This document shows, piece by piece, positions 23,993 through 34,871 of a DNA stretch of 64,000 bases. The translations under genes and the position numbers were made by a program. The DNA comes from Arctopsyche grandis (Eukaryota > Arthropoda > Insecta > Trichoptera > Hydropsychidae): positions 16,181,501-16,245,500 of the forward strand of contig NC_135359.1 of NCBI RefSeq assembly GCF_051622035.1, read 5' to 3'. Every line of letters begins with the position of its first letter. The stretch's first letter is position 1. The notes below the pieces were generated by a model. That model was not told the origin of the DNA. It worked only from the letters and a program-made list of their open reading frames with translations, and did no database searches.

Positions 23993-26713
23993 CAGTGGCG
24001 GACGGTGGGTGTTAATACCGGGTGTGCTGTGTATGCCGTAGGGCGTAGGGTATAAAATTAGCAATTAAAAAAAAATACTCGTTTTGCATTACAAAAATGT
24101 TTAATTTATTAGTTATTTATACATAAGTTCAATGCGACGTTTCTGAGACATAAACTTTTCAATCACGTCTGCATAGAATGTGTCTTTCTGTTTTAATTCC
24201 ACCAATAACTTTTTTTCTATTGAAATTAAGCTAAGGCCACATAATCTATCTTGACCTTGCGTACCTCTATAGCAAGTTTTTATTCTTTTCAGCGCCGAAA
24301 AAGACCGTTCTGCTGAAGCTGTACTGCTTGGTATCGTTAATATTAATTCTCCCAGCTTAAACACCTCTTTAAAACCAGATTCGAGGTTATTTTTTGTCAT
24401 GAATTGTATTAATTCATGAACAGGTTTCTCTGAAAATTCAGAGCTGGAATATAGCACAATGAGTTCGTTTTTCAATCGAATATAATCAAACAGTGATCCA
24501 TAAAAATCTTTTAATTTATTAATTAAAACATTTGGAAAATTTTCTTTATATTCGTCATATTTATCATTACAAAGAAGGTGGAAATATTCTAATTTGGAAA
24601 GTGAAGAATATCTACATTCGACTTGTGCGATTATGCTATCAACTATTTTGAAATATAATTGACGAAATGAAGTTTTATCTTCTACTTCTGAATAATTTTT
24701 TAATCTTTGTGGCCACGATCATGATCATCATTTTTTTCATTTAAATAATTATTCCATAACATTTCAAAATTATTATACCTTTCGTATTTCAGTTGCTGCA
24801 AAACATCATTAATTTTTTTACAACAATATAAAACGTCCGAAGATTTAGATTGAAGAATGTTATACAAAACATCAGTTATTCCAAACAGTTTTGAAAAAAA
24901 TTGAAGAAGTTTAATTGTTTGAAAATCCTCTAAAAAGCCTAAAAACCCTCGTGCTTTTATAACAGTATCTGTGTCCCATAATTCACAATTTTCTATAACA
25001 TGTCGAAAAAAAATATGTAAATTGACTTCTGTATTGTTGTACTGTGCTACTTAAACGAGATGTAAAATTCCACCTTGTGGGTGCTACAGAGGGAAGTCTT
25101 TTTGTCACAAATTCCTGTAAAGCGAATACTCTTTTGGAAGATTTTGAAAAGTATGTAGACAATCCATTTAAAGTTTGAAAAAATGATTTACTTTCTTTAA
25201 TATCAGAAAGACCTTGCTGCAATACTAAATTCAATACATGAGCATAACAGTGTGTAAAAAGAGCAAAAGGATAAGCATTGAGGACTTTGGATTGCAAACC
25301 ATTTACGTGTCCACTCATTACACTTGCTCCATCATAAGTCTGTCCAACCAATTTGTCTTGAATTTTAAATTCTTCAACTATGTTCACCATTAGAATAGAC
25401 CATTAGATGTTTTATCAGCACTAACGTCTGTAAAACTAATAAACCGTTCATGTACATTGCCTTTACATACAAAACGTAAAACTGTTGAGAGCTGTGATTT
25501 TGTCATTATATCTGAAGTTTCATCGAGAATAATAGCAACAAAACTTGCTGACTCTACTTCATTTTTTATATGAACTTTAATAACATGAGAGATTGCTTCG
25601 ATTATGTCATTTTGTATACTTGGAGAAGTACCACGAAAGGTAGTAGCAGTATTTAGAGTATCTAAAACAGAATCATATTCTCGAAGAGCATTTAGATATT
25701 CAATGTAATTGCCTTTGTTTACGGAATTACATGACTCGTCGTGACCTCGCAGGGACAGTTCTTGTTTTCCTAGATAGATTATTGCGTTAATAATTCGTTT
25801 TAAAACATCTCTATTTTTATTTACTTGTTCATTATGTCGACTTATTTCGGCTTTACGTTGACTGTCAATTAATACGTCGATTCGTTGTTTGCCAAACATT
25901 TGTATGGAAAGAAATGATTGAACGTGTGCCTGCGATCCTTTGTGTTTCTTCAGTGCTGCTGTCAAATGGTTGAGATCAGCAAATCCTTCTTTGTTCCACA
26001 CATTAATATCTTTGGAGAACAATAAACATGGCCAGCAGAAAAGTTTGGATCGAATTTCACAGCCTGTAATCCATACGAATTTTTTATAATTTGAAACGCA
26101 AAAATGTCTAGTGTAAACTTTTGTTTTTTCTTTATGCAAACTGGATAAATTTGGAAGAGACGGACACGGTTTCCCATCTTTAATTATTTTTAATTTTATC
26201 TCAAAACTTCTATTTGAAAACGGAATAGTTAAAATGTCTTGAACACTGTTAGCCATTATTAGTTATTAGAGGTAATAATATGACCATAAAAATACGAATG
26301 TGCGAAAAAGTACGAGACCACGTGCCGCATCGCATTCGGTCAATTGCCGAGTGGTGCGGTGCGGTGCGGTGCGATGCGGTGCGCGGTGCTCTGAAGTCGT
26401 AGCACACCGTACGTCTTAATATCGCGAACAAACCTATACAAGCGAATATCCGCCTGCACACTCCAACCAAACCCACCAATTTGCTGCACGGCATAGGTAT
26501 TCTCTCGTCGCGGCGCACAAACTACATACACACATCACACAACACGCTGCAGACTGCACACCACACCATACACCATACATTTAGCGCACGCGGTAAATAC
26601 ACCATACACATCAATGCCTGCTTATACAACAACACATTATTTTGTATTAAAATACTACTTGGTTTTCACGGGTGTGCGCCGCACACCTAGCACACACCCA
26701 ATATACGCCACTG
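23993..26713 (-). mobile_element. complete hAT transposon with exact 8-bp target duplication
   Basis: The element is 2721 bases long. Its ends are CAGTGGCGGACGGTGGGTGT and, reverse complemented, CAGTGGCGTATATTGGGTGT. Inside, GGTGTGC is shared at both ends. The flanks 23985-23992 and 26714-26721 are identical (ATGTATAT), the 8-bp target duplication typical of hAT. A five-base GGTGC array lies in the 5' subterminal part (about 26346-26390). The transposase at 24113-26256 is frameshifted, so the copy is not autonomous. Confidence 0.93.
24113..26256 (-). pseudogene. hAT transposase (TTF zinc finger, DUF4371, hAT dimerisation), frameshifted
   Basis: The reading starts at ATG 26256 (MANSVQDILTIPF). 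A TTF-type zinc-finger region (CWPCLLFSK with preceding Cys) lies around residues 70-85. Next comes the DUF4371 / ZMYM1-like region, with AIILDETSDIMTKSQL and, after a frame change, GQTYDGASVMSGHVNGLQSK and APTRWNFTSR. The C-terminus has the hAT dimerisation motif SSTASAERSFSALKRIK. The frame breaks near 25390, again at a T-run near 25005, and once more near 24715 beside a GATCATGATCATCA repeat. In a live element this protein cuts and pastes the transposon in the nucleus. At least three frame disruptions make it a relic, but the rest is well preserved, suggesting a fairly young insertion. Confidence 0.9.
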
Positions 26714-26845
26714 ATGTATATACATATGTACATACATCGGTTAAATTTCCAGATATTTTAAAATTATTGAAACACATACAAATACATGCTATATATTACT
26801 TTTCGTTAAAACTTTGTCCATAAGTTATTATTTAATTATTTTTAA

Positions 26846-26997
26846 CTAGTTGTTTTACCCGGCTTCGCTCAGTATTTGTAATATAAACAGCTTAAACATG
26901 GCGAATCTAATAATGAATATTCATTTGTTATCGATGTTACTAACCAACATTACATACTTATTTAGTTAAAAAGTCTCTTTCGAAATTATATATTAGA
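26846..26997 (-). mobile_element. 152-base Helitron, family H3
   Basis: On the minus strand it runs from TCTAATATATAATTTCG to GGGTAAAACAACTAG, with A before TC and T after CTAG. It matches both ends of 1833-2524 but lacks that copy's middle. The internal match ATTAGATTCGCCATGTTTAA confirms common origin. Confidence 0.65.
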
Positions 26998-27768
26998 TGT
27001 AATTTCGATAGTTGACTTTTCATCATCAATCAACAATAAACAGAAAGGATTAAGCATTCATTGAAACCAAGCGATCCATCTAGATAATAGACACAAAAGT
27101 AAATAAAACACGTAGGATTTTCACCACTCATAGCTTAGATAGTAGTTTTCCATTATGAATCTAGATGTCACTGCAAAAATGTCTGTAAATTTTGAAATTT
27201 ATCTATAAAATTTATTTAATTAATACTATTAATGAATACATATTATACAAATTTTACTTATTTTATGAACCATTTTTAGAATAAGAATTTTCAAAGACGT
27301 TCATAGCATTATGTATGTATGTGTGTACATTCTGCTGATATTAAATTAAATTTAAATAATCTAAATCCATTATAAAATTATTTTATCCATCATGTCAACA
27401 ATTAAATATAGGAATGACGACGTGAGTCACATTAACAATTTTTGATAAGTCTAGTCTTTGAAATGTCTATTTGCTTACAGTAAATTTTAACCATACGGAT
27501 ATTCTTGAATTAACGTCTGTGAATTTGAAGAATATATGTATGAGTGTTTGTGCATTAGATATTATAATTCAATATTAAATTTTCATTAAATAAATATGTG
27601 TCAGCTAAGATAAACACAAATTCCTTTAAAAAATGTATATCTTGCTATATTTTATATAAATATTATATAGCTAAAAATAAATGATGTAATAAACTGATTA
27701 ACATCTATCTATAGATGTTTCATAAGTATAAAATTTAAATTTTCTTCAATACAATATGATAATCACTA
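26998..27768. other. AT-rich non-coding stretch
   Basis: No gene, RNA gene or bounded repeat is visible. Confidence 0.3.
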
Positions 27769-27928
27769 CAGATCGGCAGTGGCGTTTCCATTTCCCAGGA
27801 AAGAGGGTTGACTATTGTCAATTACTGTTGTCCTACAAAACTAGAGAGCAAAAAAAAAGGTTGACAATAGAAAATGACAATGTTGAACCCATTTTTTTGT
27901 CCAAATAGGAACCGACCGCCGTCCCTTA
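27769..27928. mobile_element. MITE with CAGTGGCGTTTCC / ACTAAGGGACGGCGG ends
   Basis: It shares GTGGCGTTTCCATTTCCCAGG-type sequence, TTGACTATTGTCAATTACT and the ending CCTTAGT with the copy at 60702-60930. Its core (GAGAGCAAAAAAAAGGTTGAC, then AATAGAAAATGACAA) is the inverse of the core of the adjoining element at 27937. The exact target duplication is not resolved. Confidence 0.55.
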
Positions 27929-27936
27929 GTAATAAC

Positions 27937-28080
27937 CAGAGATCGGCGCAGAAATGCGCCAGCACAGAAAAAATGGGATCCTTTTGTCAATTTCTATTGT
28001 CAACCTTTTTTTTGCTCTCTAGAGAGGTTAACAATAATCCAATTTTTTTCTGTGCTGGCGCATTTCCGCACCGATCTCTG
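27937..28080. mobile_element. hAT MITE with about 31-bp inverted ends
   Basis: The 144-base element starts CAGAGATCGGCGCAGAAATG and ends with the near-exact reverse complement (CAGAGATCGGTGCGGAAATG); both arms continue CGCCAGCACAG. It is flanked by GTAATAAC at 27929-27936 and 28081-28088. CAG ends with an 8-bp duplication indicate hAT. Confidence 0.85.
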
Positions 28081-28088
28081 GTAATAAC

Positions 28089-28221
28089 TAGTCACCGGAC
28101 CCAGTAGGTGCCGCGTATTGTTCAAAGGTTGTAAATGCATTGTTAAAGGTTTGCCGAACCTTTTTTACAAAGGATTTACAACAATGGAACAATGGATAGC
28201 ACTGTGACTATCCGGTGTCTA
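28089..28221. mobile_element. hAT-type MITE, TAG-end family, sharing its target site
   Basis: The 133-base element starts TAGTCACCGGA and ends (reverse complement) TAGACACCGGA. GTAATAAC flanks it at 28081-28088 and 28222-28229. Its body (TTGTAAATGCATTGTTAAAGG, then a GGTTTGCC/AACC palindrome) matches the copies at 11464 and 15841. Its left target copy is also the right target copy of the MITE at 27937. Confidence 0.85.
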
Positions 28222-28229
28222 GTAATAAC

Positions 28230-28802
28230 TTTATATCCGAATGAATAATGAAAAAATATGTATAACTATGATATCAAAATAAAAAAAAAGAATAAAAAAC
28301 TGTAATGAAATGTAATATGCCATAATATGTACCTATTTACATGTAAATAAATGTGTCGCAATTATAAGACATTGATTACTTTTATCGTTGACCATTAATT
28401 GTTTTTTTTTCACACACCTATTAACTACCTGATTTTTAACACCAACAATATCTATGTATGTGAGTATACTAATTTGCACTCACCGAATTAAGTTTGAATG
28501 TTGTGTTTTATTCTACGAGAATTGATTTTTCTGTTTCTATTACACAGGCTTTAAATGTAGTGAATGAAAAGAAAATATGTATTATTTTTCGAATGTAAGA
28601 TATATTTTAGTATAGCATATATTTTAGTGGGGTTTAGTGTTGCTGTTATACAGTTTCTTACTGAATAAATAATCTAGAAAAAAATTTAAGTTCGCTAAAC
28701 CAAAGTCAAATATATCGTCATCATCATCAATCAATGATATTTGATGTATTATTCGTATAAAATTTTTGGTTTATATTGACTAATGAGACCATCTGTGACG
28801 TG
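28230..28802. other. AT-rich non-coding stretch
   Basis: Nothing is recognised between the MITE cluster and the tRNA gene, other than ordinary AT-rich sequence. Confidence 0.3.
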
Positions 28803-28875
28803 GACCGTGTGGCCTAATGGATAAGGCGTCGGACTTCGGATCCGAAGATTGCAGGTTCGAGTCCTGTCACGGTCG
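28803..28875 (+). tRNA. tRNA-Arg (anticodon TCG)
   Basis: A 73-base intronless tRNA. The acceptor arms GACCGTG and CACGGTC pair fully, with discriminator G. The anticodon stem TCGGA/TCCGA closes the loop CTTCGGA, giving anticodon TCG, which reads arginine CGA. The T arm is CAGG-TTCGAGT-CCTG. The Pol III A box TGGCCTAATGG (28810-28820) and B box GGTTCGAGTCC (28854-28864) are intact, and a TTTTT terminator follows at 28884-28888. CCA is not encoded, as expected in eukaryotes. It looks functional. Confidence 0.97.
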
Positions 28876-29440
28876 AAAGTTTATTTTTGAAAAAAATATA
28901 TTCAGTTCTAACTGAAAGAATATTTTGAATTATTTAAAGTAATAAATGTATTAATTGGGTTCTTTATTGTTTTAGACAATTTTTAATGTTAACAATTTAT
29001 TACATTAAAAATATCGCAATAAATAATTTTACTAACGACATCTATATACAAAATATAATATTACCGTGGCCCTAAGTATGGAACCGTAAATTTCAATTAA
29101 ACTTCTGAAGTTTTATTAATTGCGTATAGATGGATACAACAAATTTATAAAATTATTTTATTTTATATTGATAAATATTACATATATATAAGTTAGAAAT
29201 TTGTCTATTTCTTCTCAAATTTTAATTATCGTATTCCGTTAATAACTTAATAGCTATACTTATTATTTATTAAAATTTCTTATTTTAAATGATCAAAAAT
29301 AAAATGTAAAAGTAAAAAATTGTATACAATTTATATATGAACATAAAGAAAACTCGCGATATTCGGTCAAGGTAACATTTGGTTAATAATAAAACAACAA
29401 TTTTATAGGACACTAAAAATTATTTCTTTTTCGAATCAAC
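28876..29440. other. very AT-rich non-coding stretch
   Basis: No feature is recognised beyond the tRNA terminator. Confidence 0.3.
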
Positions 29441-29656
29441 TCATTTCATTAAATTGATTCTCCGAAACAAGGACGTGTAATTTACGAACGAGTCCTGCAA
29501 TAAATTCGTCACACGTGTCAACAATTGTTTTTCAACGTCACTCTGAATTGGGCCATCCAGGGGCGTGAATAAAATCACTATTGATCCAATCAACGCTGCT
29601 TGAACGAGCAGATTATTATCCTCTTGTGGTTCGTAAGACACATATAATATGCTGTT
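29441..29656 (-). CDS. possible terminal coding exon, unknown protein
   Basis: On the minus strand an open frame of about 70 codons runs from an AG acceptor-like site (ATCATTAG, ending at 29657) to TGA at 29441-29443. It contains QEDNNLLVQAALIG, VILFTPLDGPIQSDVEKQ and FVNYTSLFRRINLMK. Codon use looks protein-like and the frame is more complex than the AT-rich noise around it. There is no in-frame ATG near the start and an in-frame TAG lies just upstream, so it could only be a 3' exon of a spliced gene, or a fragment. The acceptor has a poor pyrimidine tract and no canonical AATAAA follows. I do not recognise the family. Confidence 0.25.
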   Translation of the reverse strand, partial: NSILYVSYEPQEDNNLLVQAALIGSIVILFTPLDGPIQSDVEKQLLTRVTNLLQDSFVNYTSLFRRINLMK

Positions 29657-30092
29657 CTAATGATCGTGACCCACCAATCAAATGACCCAGCGGATGTCAA
29701 TAGATCCTATGAAATTGTCATCGCTTGTATGTACTTTTTTTTCCATTTTGTAATAAAACTAGTAATTTATTTGTAATTTTAGTGGCATTGCTAAGAAAGA
29801 GAAAATCAAGGCTTCAAGTGATTAAACTTGGCCCGTTCTTGTACTCGTTTGGAATATAAATATTTACAAAAAAAATACTCCATGAGCCTTGTACATACAT
29901 ATGTAGGTATATCATGTTCATATTTTAGTCAGAAAAATAATTTTCATATATCCACGTACTACGTTTTTAAAATTATCGCAGATGCACCGTTATAACAATA
30001 ATAAACATTCATGAACATATATGAATAGAATGCACATCCTCGTCGATTTGGCACGTATTAAATAATTGATGCTAAATACCAGCATGTATATA
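29657..30092. other. AT-rich non-coding stretch
   Basis: No upstream exon for the 29441-29656 frame could be identified here, and no other feature is visible. Confidence 0.25.
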
Positions 30093-31284
30093 TGTTACAC
30101 CGAATCCGTGAAATTGTCTATTACACGCATTCGGCAAGAGAATTGCCGAATGCGTGAAAAATGCAAGCACGTTGCCCAGTTCACGGATTCGGCAAATTCT
30201 TTGGCGAATGCGTGTATTCGGCATGAATTTGTCTGCTCAAAGCGTGGAGTCGGCAAATAGACAGCAGCGCTCCGGTGTTGTTTTTTAGAACTGGACAGCG
30301 TGGACAAGTGTCAAAGTGACAGCTGAATGAGGATGTTTAATTTACATATTATTATGTATAATATGACTACAAAAATATGTTTCGATCATCTCATATAACT
30401 TACACTGTAACAACTCCTGTGAAATGCGCCAAATTTAAATTTGAGCAAATTCTATCTGTGACGGTGGGAAAAGTTGAAAAAATTGTTAAAATTTTTAATG
30501 TTAATTTATATCATATAAAAATTATGTACTATGTATGAACACACAGTTAGTTCCACTGTATGTTTGTGTAAAAGAAACGTTACATAGTGACTTATTGTTT
30601 AAATTTAGGGTACATTTTTAGCCCATTCTCAAAGACTTAAAAGAGTGTTTTTCTGTAATAGTTCCTTGTCGAAACAATTTTTGTATTTTAGTTCGAACCA
30701 ATGAGTGAGAGGTGACTACGAGATTGTTAAAATACAAAATGTTCCAAAGCCGAAGTCATGCAGGGCTGTTTTGATCCTCAAGACAAATGCATCTCCGAAC
30801 TCCGGAGAAACGTATGCAGTTAGATACAGCGTTTCACACCGGGTGATTTCTTAGCCGCTCACATTTTCATATGTACAATTGGTCTGGTCGGTGTAGGCTA
30901 GAGCTATGTTCTGGGACATGTGTAATAAAATTAAATATTTATAATATAATACTGATTCTTCACAAGGTATAAAATTCCAACTGTTAAAATATTGATCAAA
31001 ATGTATAAAAATAGCATTAATTTATGTATAAGTTATATGAGATGATCGAAACATATTTTTGTAGTCATATAATACATAATAATATGTAAATTAAACTAAA
31101 TTAAACATCCTTATTCAGCTGTCACTTTGACACTTGGTTATAATATAACACGCTGTCCAGGTCACGCATTCGGCAAAGAATTTGCCGAATCCGTAAACTG
31201 GGCAACGTGCTTGCATTTTTCACGCATTCGGCAATTCTCTTGCCGAATGCGTGTAATAGACAATTTCACGGATTAGGTGTAACA
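30093..31284. mobile_element. 1.2-kb foldback element with arms of about 250-310 bases
   Basis: The left arm (30093-30402) and right arm (31029-31284) are inverted copies from TGTTACACCGAATCCGTG inwards to GATCATCTCATATAACTTA. The arms contain repeated short palindromes built on CGCATTCGGCAA/TTGCCGAATGCG. The left arm has an extra segment of about 75 bases (30216-30291). TATA on each side may be a short target duplication. The middle has no coding capacity. The TGTTACA ends are shared with the MITEs at 41814 and 50310. Confidence 0.8.
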
Positions 31285-32890
31285 TATACATTATAAAAAA
31301 TGGGAATGGACAAAGAAAATTTGGTTAGATTGATTTTGAAATAATCATTTATATTTGACGAACCTTAAATTAGTATGGAAAACTTATTATTTACTTATTA
31401 AAACTTATTTATTTATTTACTTATTAAAATTTATTACTTATTACTTATTAGTATCAGAATCTTAAAATAAATACAAAAAATTCAAACGCTTATTTATGTA
31501 TAGATTTTCACCTGGATAAATGGATTTTCTAGACTTGGATTTTTGTATTGAGGTCTAATGGTCCGTTTATATTATTAACATATCGGCACAACACTGCACG
31601 GAAAATACTATTTAGATATATTCATGCTATACAGCAGCGCCTGTTTTTGGTATGTTCACACATGTTTTGGACGAGTGCACGGCAAAATCGGCTTACATAT
31701 ACATATATACATACATTACAGAGTGCAAAAATACGGCGTAATATTGCTTGCGTCGTATTTTCGAATGAATATTGTCTCAATATGACGTTTCCGAAACACT
31801 TTCGAAAAATTTCAAAGAAAGTGCCCGGAGAAAACAGATTCTGATTGATACGTTTCGGTGTCATGTACTGTTGTATAGTATGAATAGATTGTATCGGTTG
31901 CTGTTGTTTTGAATACGCCAAATATACAAACTCAGGTACATTAGATGCTACAGTTTGTTCTCTTCTCCTGGGGTACGTACTAATTTGATGTTTTCATCGC
32001 CTTTTGCTCGGGGCATCAAGCTCCTCAACCAGATTTGTTTAATCGAAAATATGCTAATCTGGTTGGTAAATTGTTTAATTTGAGATCGTAAATGTGTTTC
32101 ACATTTAATTGATCACATTTAATTAAAACAAATCCCATTTAATTGATCATTATATTTTTGATTTCATTATATTTTTTTTATTTTTCTATTATGTTTGTTC
32201 TTTACTTTAAATTATCTTCATGCTTTATTATATAATATATCTTATTATATTTTGATATTCAATTTTTACTTTTATATCTTTTGTTATTTTTTTATGTATA
32301 TATGCCGAGCTATAATGACGCCCTAGAGCATATTTGTAGTGTCAATATTGCTTTAATATAATAAATAAATAAATCAATTACGGAAAATATGAAAGTGTCT
32401 ATATAGAATGTAATAAATAATATTTTTTATACTGCTGTTTACGTGCAGTTGCCGGCTTGAACAGTGCTGGTATAAACAAACCTTAAAAGCATAGAATTAA
32501 TTATACGTAAGAATACATTTTGTCAAACTGAATATGTCCATTAACGATTTTTGAATCATGTCAACGAAAACGCCTACTCATCACGTTTTATTTATCCGTA
32601 CGAGCGATACGTTGCGATGTATAGTTTCACAAAAAACTGACATGGTCAGGTTTGAGTGAAATGGTATTATGTCATTGATGAATATCGATCATTCAACAAA
32701 ATTTCGATTGAAAAAGTTTTTGCACAGCGTGGTCAGTTAGCGTTCGACAATAATGGGACAATATGACAATAATCGACGGTGTGAATATAGCGATTTTATC
32801 TCACGGTATACGGGCGTCAGTTCGATTATTTTTTTTATGGTTGGGTGATGATACTTCATGGATTACCGTAAACAAAGGTATGGAAACACT
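31285..32890. other. non-coding stretch upstream of the secreted-protein gene
   Basis: The stretch is AT-rich with short TTAT/ATTT runs (31380-31450). No exon was identified. Opposed frames at 31548-31921 show no domain. Confidence 0.25.
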
Positions 32891-32897
32891 GTGGACA

Positions 32898-32935
32898 TAT
32901 AAAACCTCGATTGGTCAACAAGAGCGCTCATTGCC
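32898..32935 (+). promoter_or_regulatory. TATA box and initiator of the secreted-protein gene
   Basis: TATAAAA lies at 32898-32904 and an arthropod-type initiator TCATT at 32928-32932. The predicted +1 A at 32930 is 32 bases after the first T of the TATA box, the normal spacing. This gives a 61-base 5' UTR before the ATG at 32991. Confidence 0.65.
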
Positions 32936-32990
32936 GTTCGCGTTGAAGAGCTGATCGGTGCGATTTGGCGTTCTCCAATTCACTGACAAA

Positions 32991-33002
32991 ATGTTGCTCA
33001 AG
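32991..33002 (+). CDS. first coding exon (MLLK) of the secreted helical protein
   Basis: ATG TTG CTC AAG is followed directly by a GTAAATG splice donor at 33003. The start context GACAAAATG has A at -3. The exon ends in phase 0 and joins the acceptor at 34282/34283, which also begins in phase 0. Without it the downstream open frame has no ATG and begins just after an in-frame TAG. Together they produce a textbook signal peptide. Intron 1 is 33003-34282 (1280 bases, GT-AG). Confidence 0.7.
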
Positions 33003-34282
33003 GTAAATGATTTCCACCATTACAATATCATTTTTCGAAAAAATCCTATAGGAAAAATGTATTTAATAAATATACTAAGTAAAAAAAATTCTTTTGAAAA
33101 AAGTTTTCATACTATTTTAATGTTTTTAGTAATAAATATGTACATAATATTCAGAATTCGTTATTTATTATATTATTATGTACAGCGAATTGTAATAAAT
33201 ATTAAGAAATTATTATTATTTACTAATCATACAAATTTATGGAATTTTAATACTGTTAATATTTTTTAAATCAATTTTCATAATATGAAACAAACGAAGC
33301 TCATCATAAATTCACTGTATTTCAATGTAAATATTATAAAATGAAAAGTTCTTTGAAGACGCTTTTTAATTCCAAATTGAATAAAATATTAATTATTACC
33401 TTGATTATGCATGCAATATTCATGCGGCATGTCAGCTTTTCCCAGGGGGGGGGCATTTATATATTTATATATTTTTATCAATAAAATTGATAGTAAAGTA
33501 ATTTTAAAGGATAAACGAGTTTTACAAATATCTTTCAAAGCCAGACAAACAACAAAACAAAATATATTTGGCAGTTAACCTTTTTTTTCTGGGAAAAATT
33601 GACGTGTCTAAAGAATTTTAATATTCTATTTTTGTTGGTTTCGTATTTTAATGCGAAATCATAACAATACATTAAACAACGTGGGTAGTCCCGTTCAAAT
33701 CTGGGAGGGGGGGGGGCTGCCCACCCCCAAATTACGCCCCTGAATATATGTATAGCCAATATGTAATAAATAATGTTATGTATGGGGTAAAATTGTTGCA
33801 ACATTAAAAATAGTTTTTGAAGCTTCCGGCTACCGAGTGAATAGATAATGCCGCAGCATACGAATTATAATTTTTCAATTACATAGTAAAAAGGAAGTTC
33901 TATTGAGTAAAACACTACATATTTCTATTGTTGTCATTTTATACCACATGTTTTACTCTATAATTATCGTTCGAAAATATATAGAGTTCATTTTAAAATC
34001 TGTTATTAAATTTTCATAGTATTTTCCGGTTTTGATATACATACATACATATGTCGTAGATGAAATTTTGATGAAGTGTAGCTGTTTAGTGTGAATTCAT
34101 GATTTTTGAGCTGTTTAGTTTGAATGTTTAAATTATACAACAATGCGAGGTTCTTTCGTTTGTTCGTCTATACATGTTAAATTTTGAATCAAGGTTGTTT
34201 GCAATTGTATTCCAATTGAGCGTTGTGCATTTTTGTTTTATTGTTTTGCAAATTTTAATTTAAATTGCATGTGTTTTGATAG

Positions 34283-34825
34283 ATTTGTACATTGGTGGCC
34301 CTATCGGCTATATTCAACTACTGCGTCGCTGAAGAGTCCATCTTAGACGATGTTAGCAAAGGTTTGTCGAACGTTGGTGAAGCTATCGGCTCGTCTGTCC
34401 ACAAAGCAGTAGATACAGTCAAGCATACTGCGGCTAATGCTAAAGAAGGAATTTCCCATCAAGTGGAAAATATGAAAGATCATGCATCTAACGCAAAGGA
34501 TTCGGTATCAGATAGCATGGATGACGTCAAGGACAAATTGCACGATGTCCAGGATAAAGTTGGGGACACTGGAGAATCGTTTCTGGACACCATCGGCCGT
34601 CATGCAAATGAGGCCGCCAAGAAGATCAAGGAAGCTGCCCAAAGTGTGGGGGAGAAGTTTGGAGAAGCAACTGATTATATTGGCGAAAAGATAGGGGTCA
34701 TCAAACCAAAAATGGAAGACGCTGGACAGAGCATCAAAGAGACCATTTCTGGATTCCACGAAGGCGATCTTGAATCTTTACATCGTTCTAGACTCGTCAG
34801 ACGTTCGTCGGGTAGTGATGTTTAG
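34283..34825 (+). CDS. secreted amphipathic-helix (LEA/apolipophorin-like) protein, main exon
   Basis: The exon follows the acceptor TGTTTTGATAG. Joined to MLLK it gives 184 residues. Residues 1-20 are a signal peptide (MLLKICTLVALSAIF, then NYCVA) with likely cleavage before EES. The mature part is almost all charged amphipathic helix with Lys/Asp/Glu/Ala repeats: TAANAKEGIS, ASNAKDSVSD, MDDVKDKLHDVQDK, NEAAKKIKEAAQSVGEKFGE. This resembles the LEA_4 / apolipophorin-III style of surface-active helices. The last residues hold a basic RSRLVRR site that could be cleaved by a furin-like protease. The probable role is extracellular (haemolymph or secreted fluid) lipid or surface binding, or stress protection; this is inference from composition. 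I do not recognise a named family. The exon is much richer in GC than its flanks, as expected for real coding sequence. Confidence 0.85.
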   Translation: MCTLVALSAIFNYCVAEESILDDVSKGLSNVGEAIGSSVHKAVDTVKHTAANAKEGISHQVENMKDHASNAKDSVSDSMDDVKDKLHDVQDKVGDTGESFLDTIGRHANEAAKKIKEAAQSVGEKFGEATDYIGEKIGVIKPKMEDAGQSIKETISGFHEGDLESLHRSRLVRRSSGSDV

Positions 34826-34871
34826 TTTGCTGACGTATGTTTGTAAATCAGTGGTTTCAATCAATGACACA

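Noticed and set aside
30093-31284. CRISPR-like array from repeated CGCATTCGGCAA units
   Set aside because: The units are inverted and belong to foldback arms in a eukaryotic genome.
33443-33742. Possible hAT element with CAGGGG ends
   Set aside because: The right end (CAGGGGCGTAATTTGGG reversed) looks hAT-like, but the left end is just a G run and the flanks show no 8-bp duplication.
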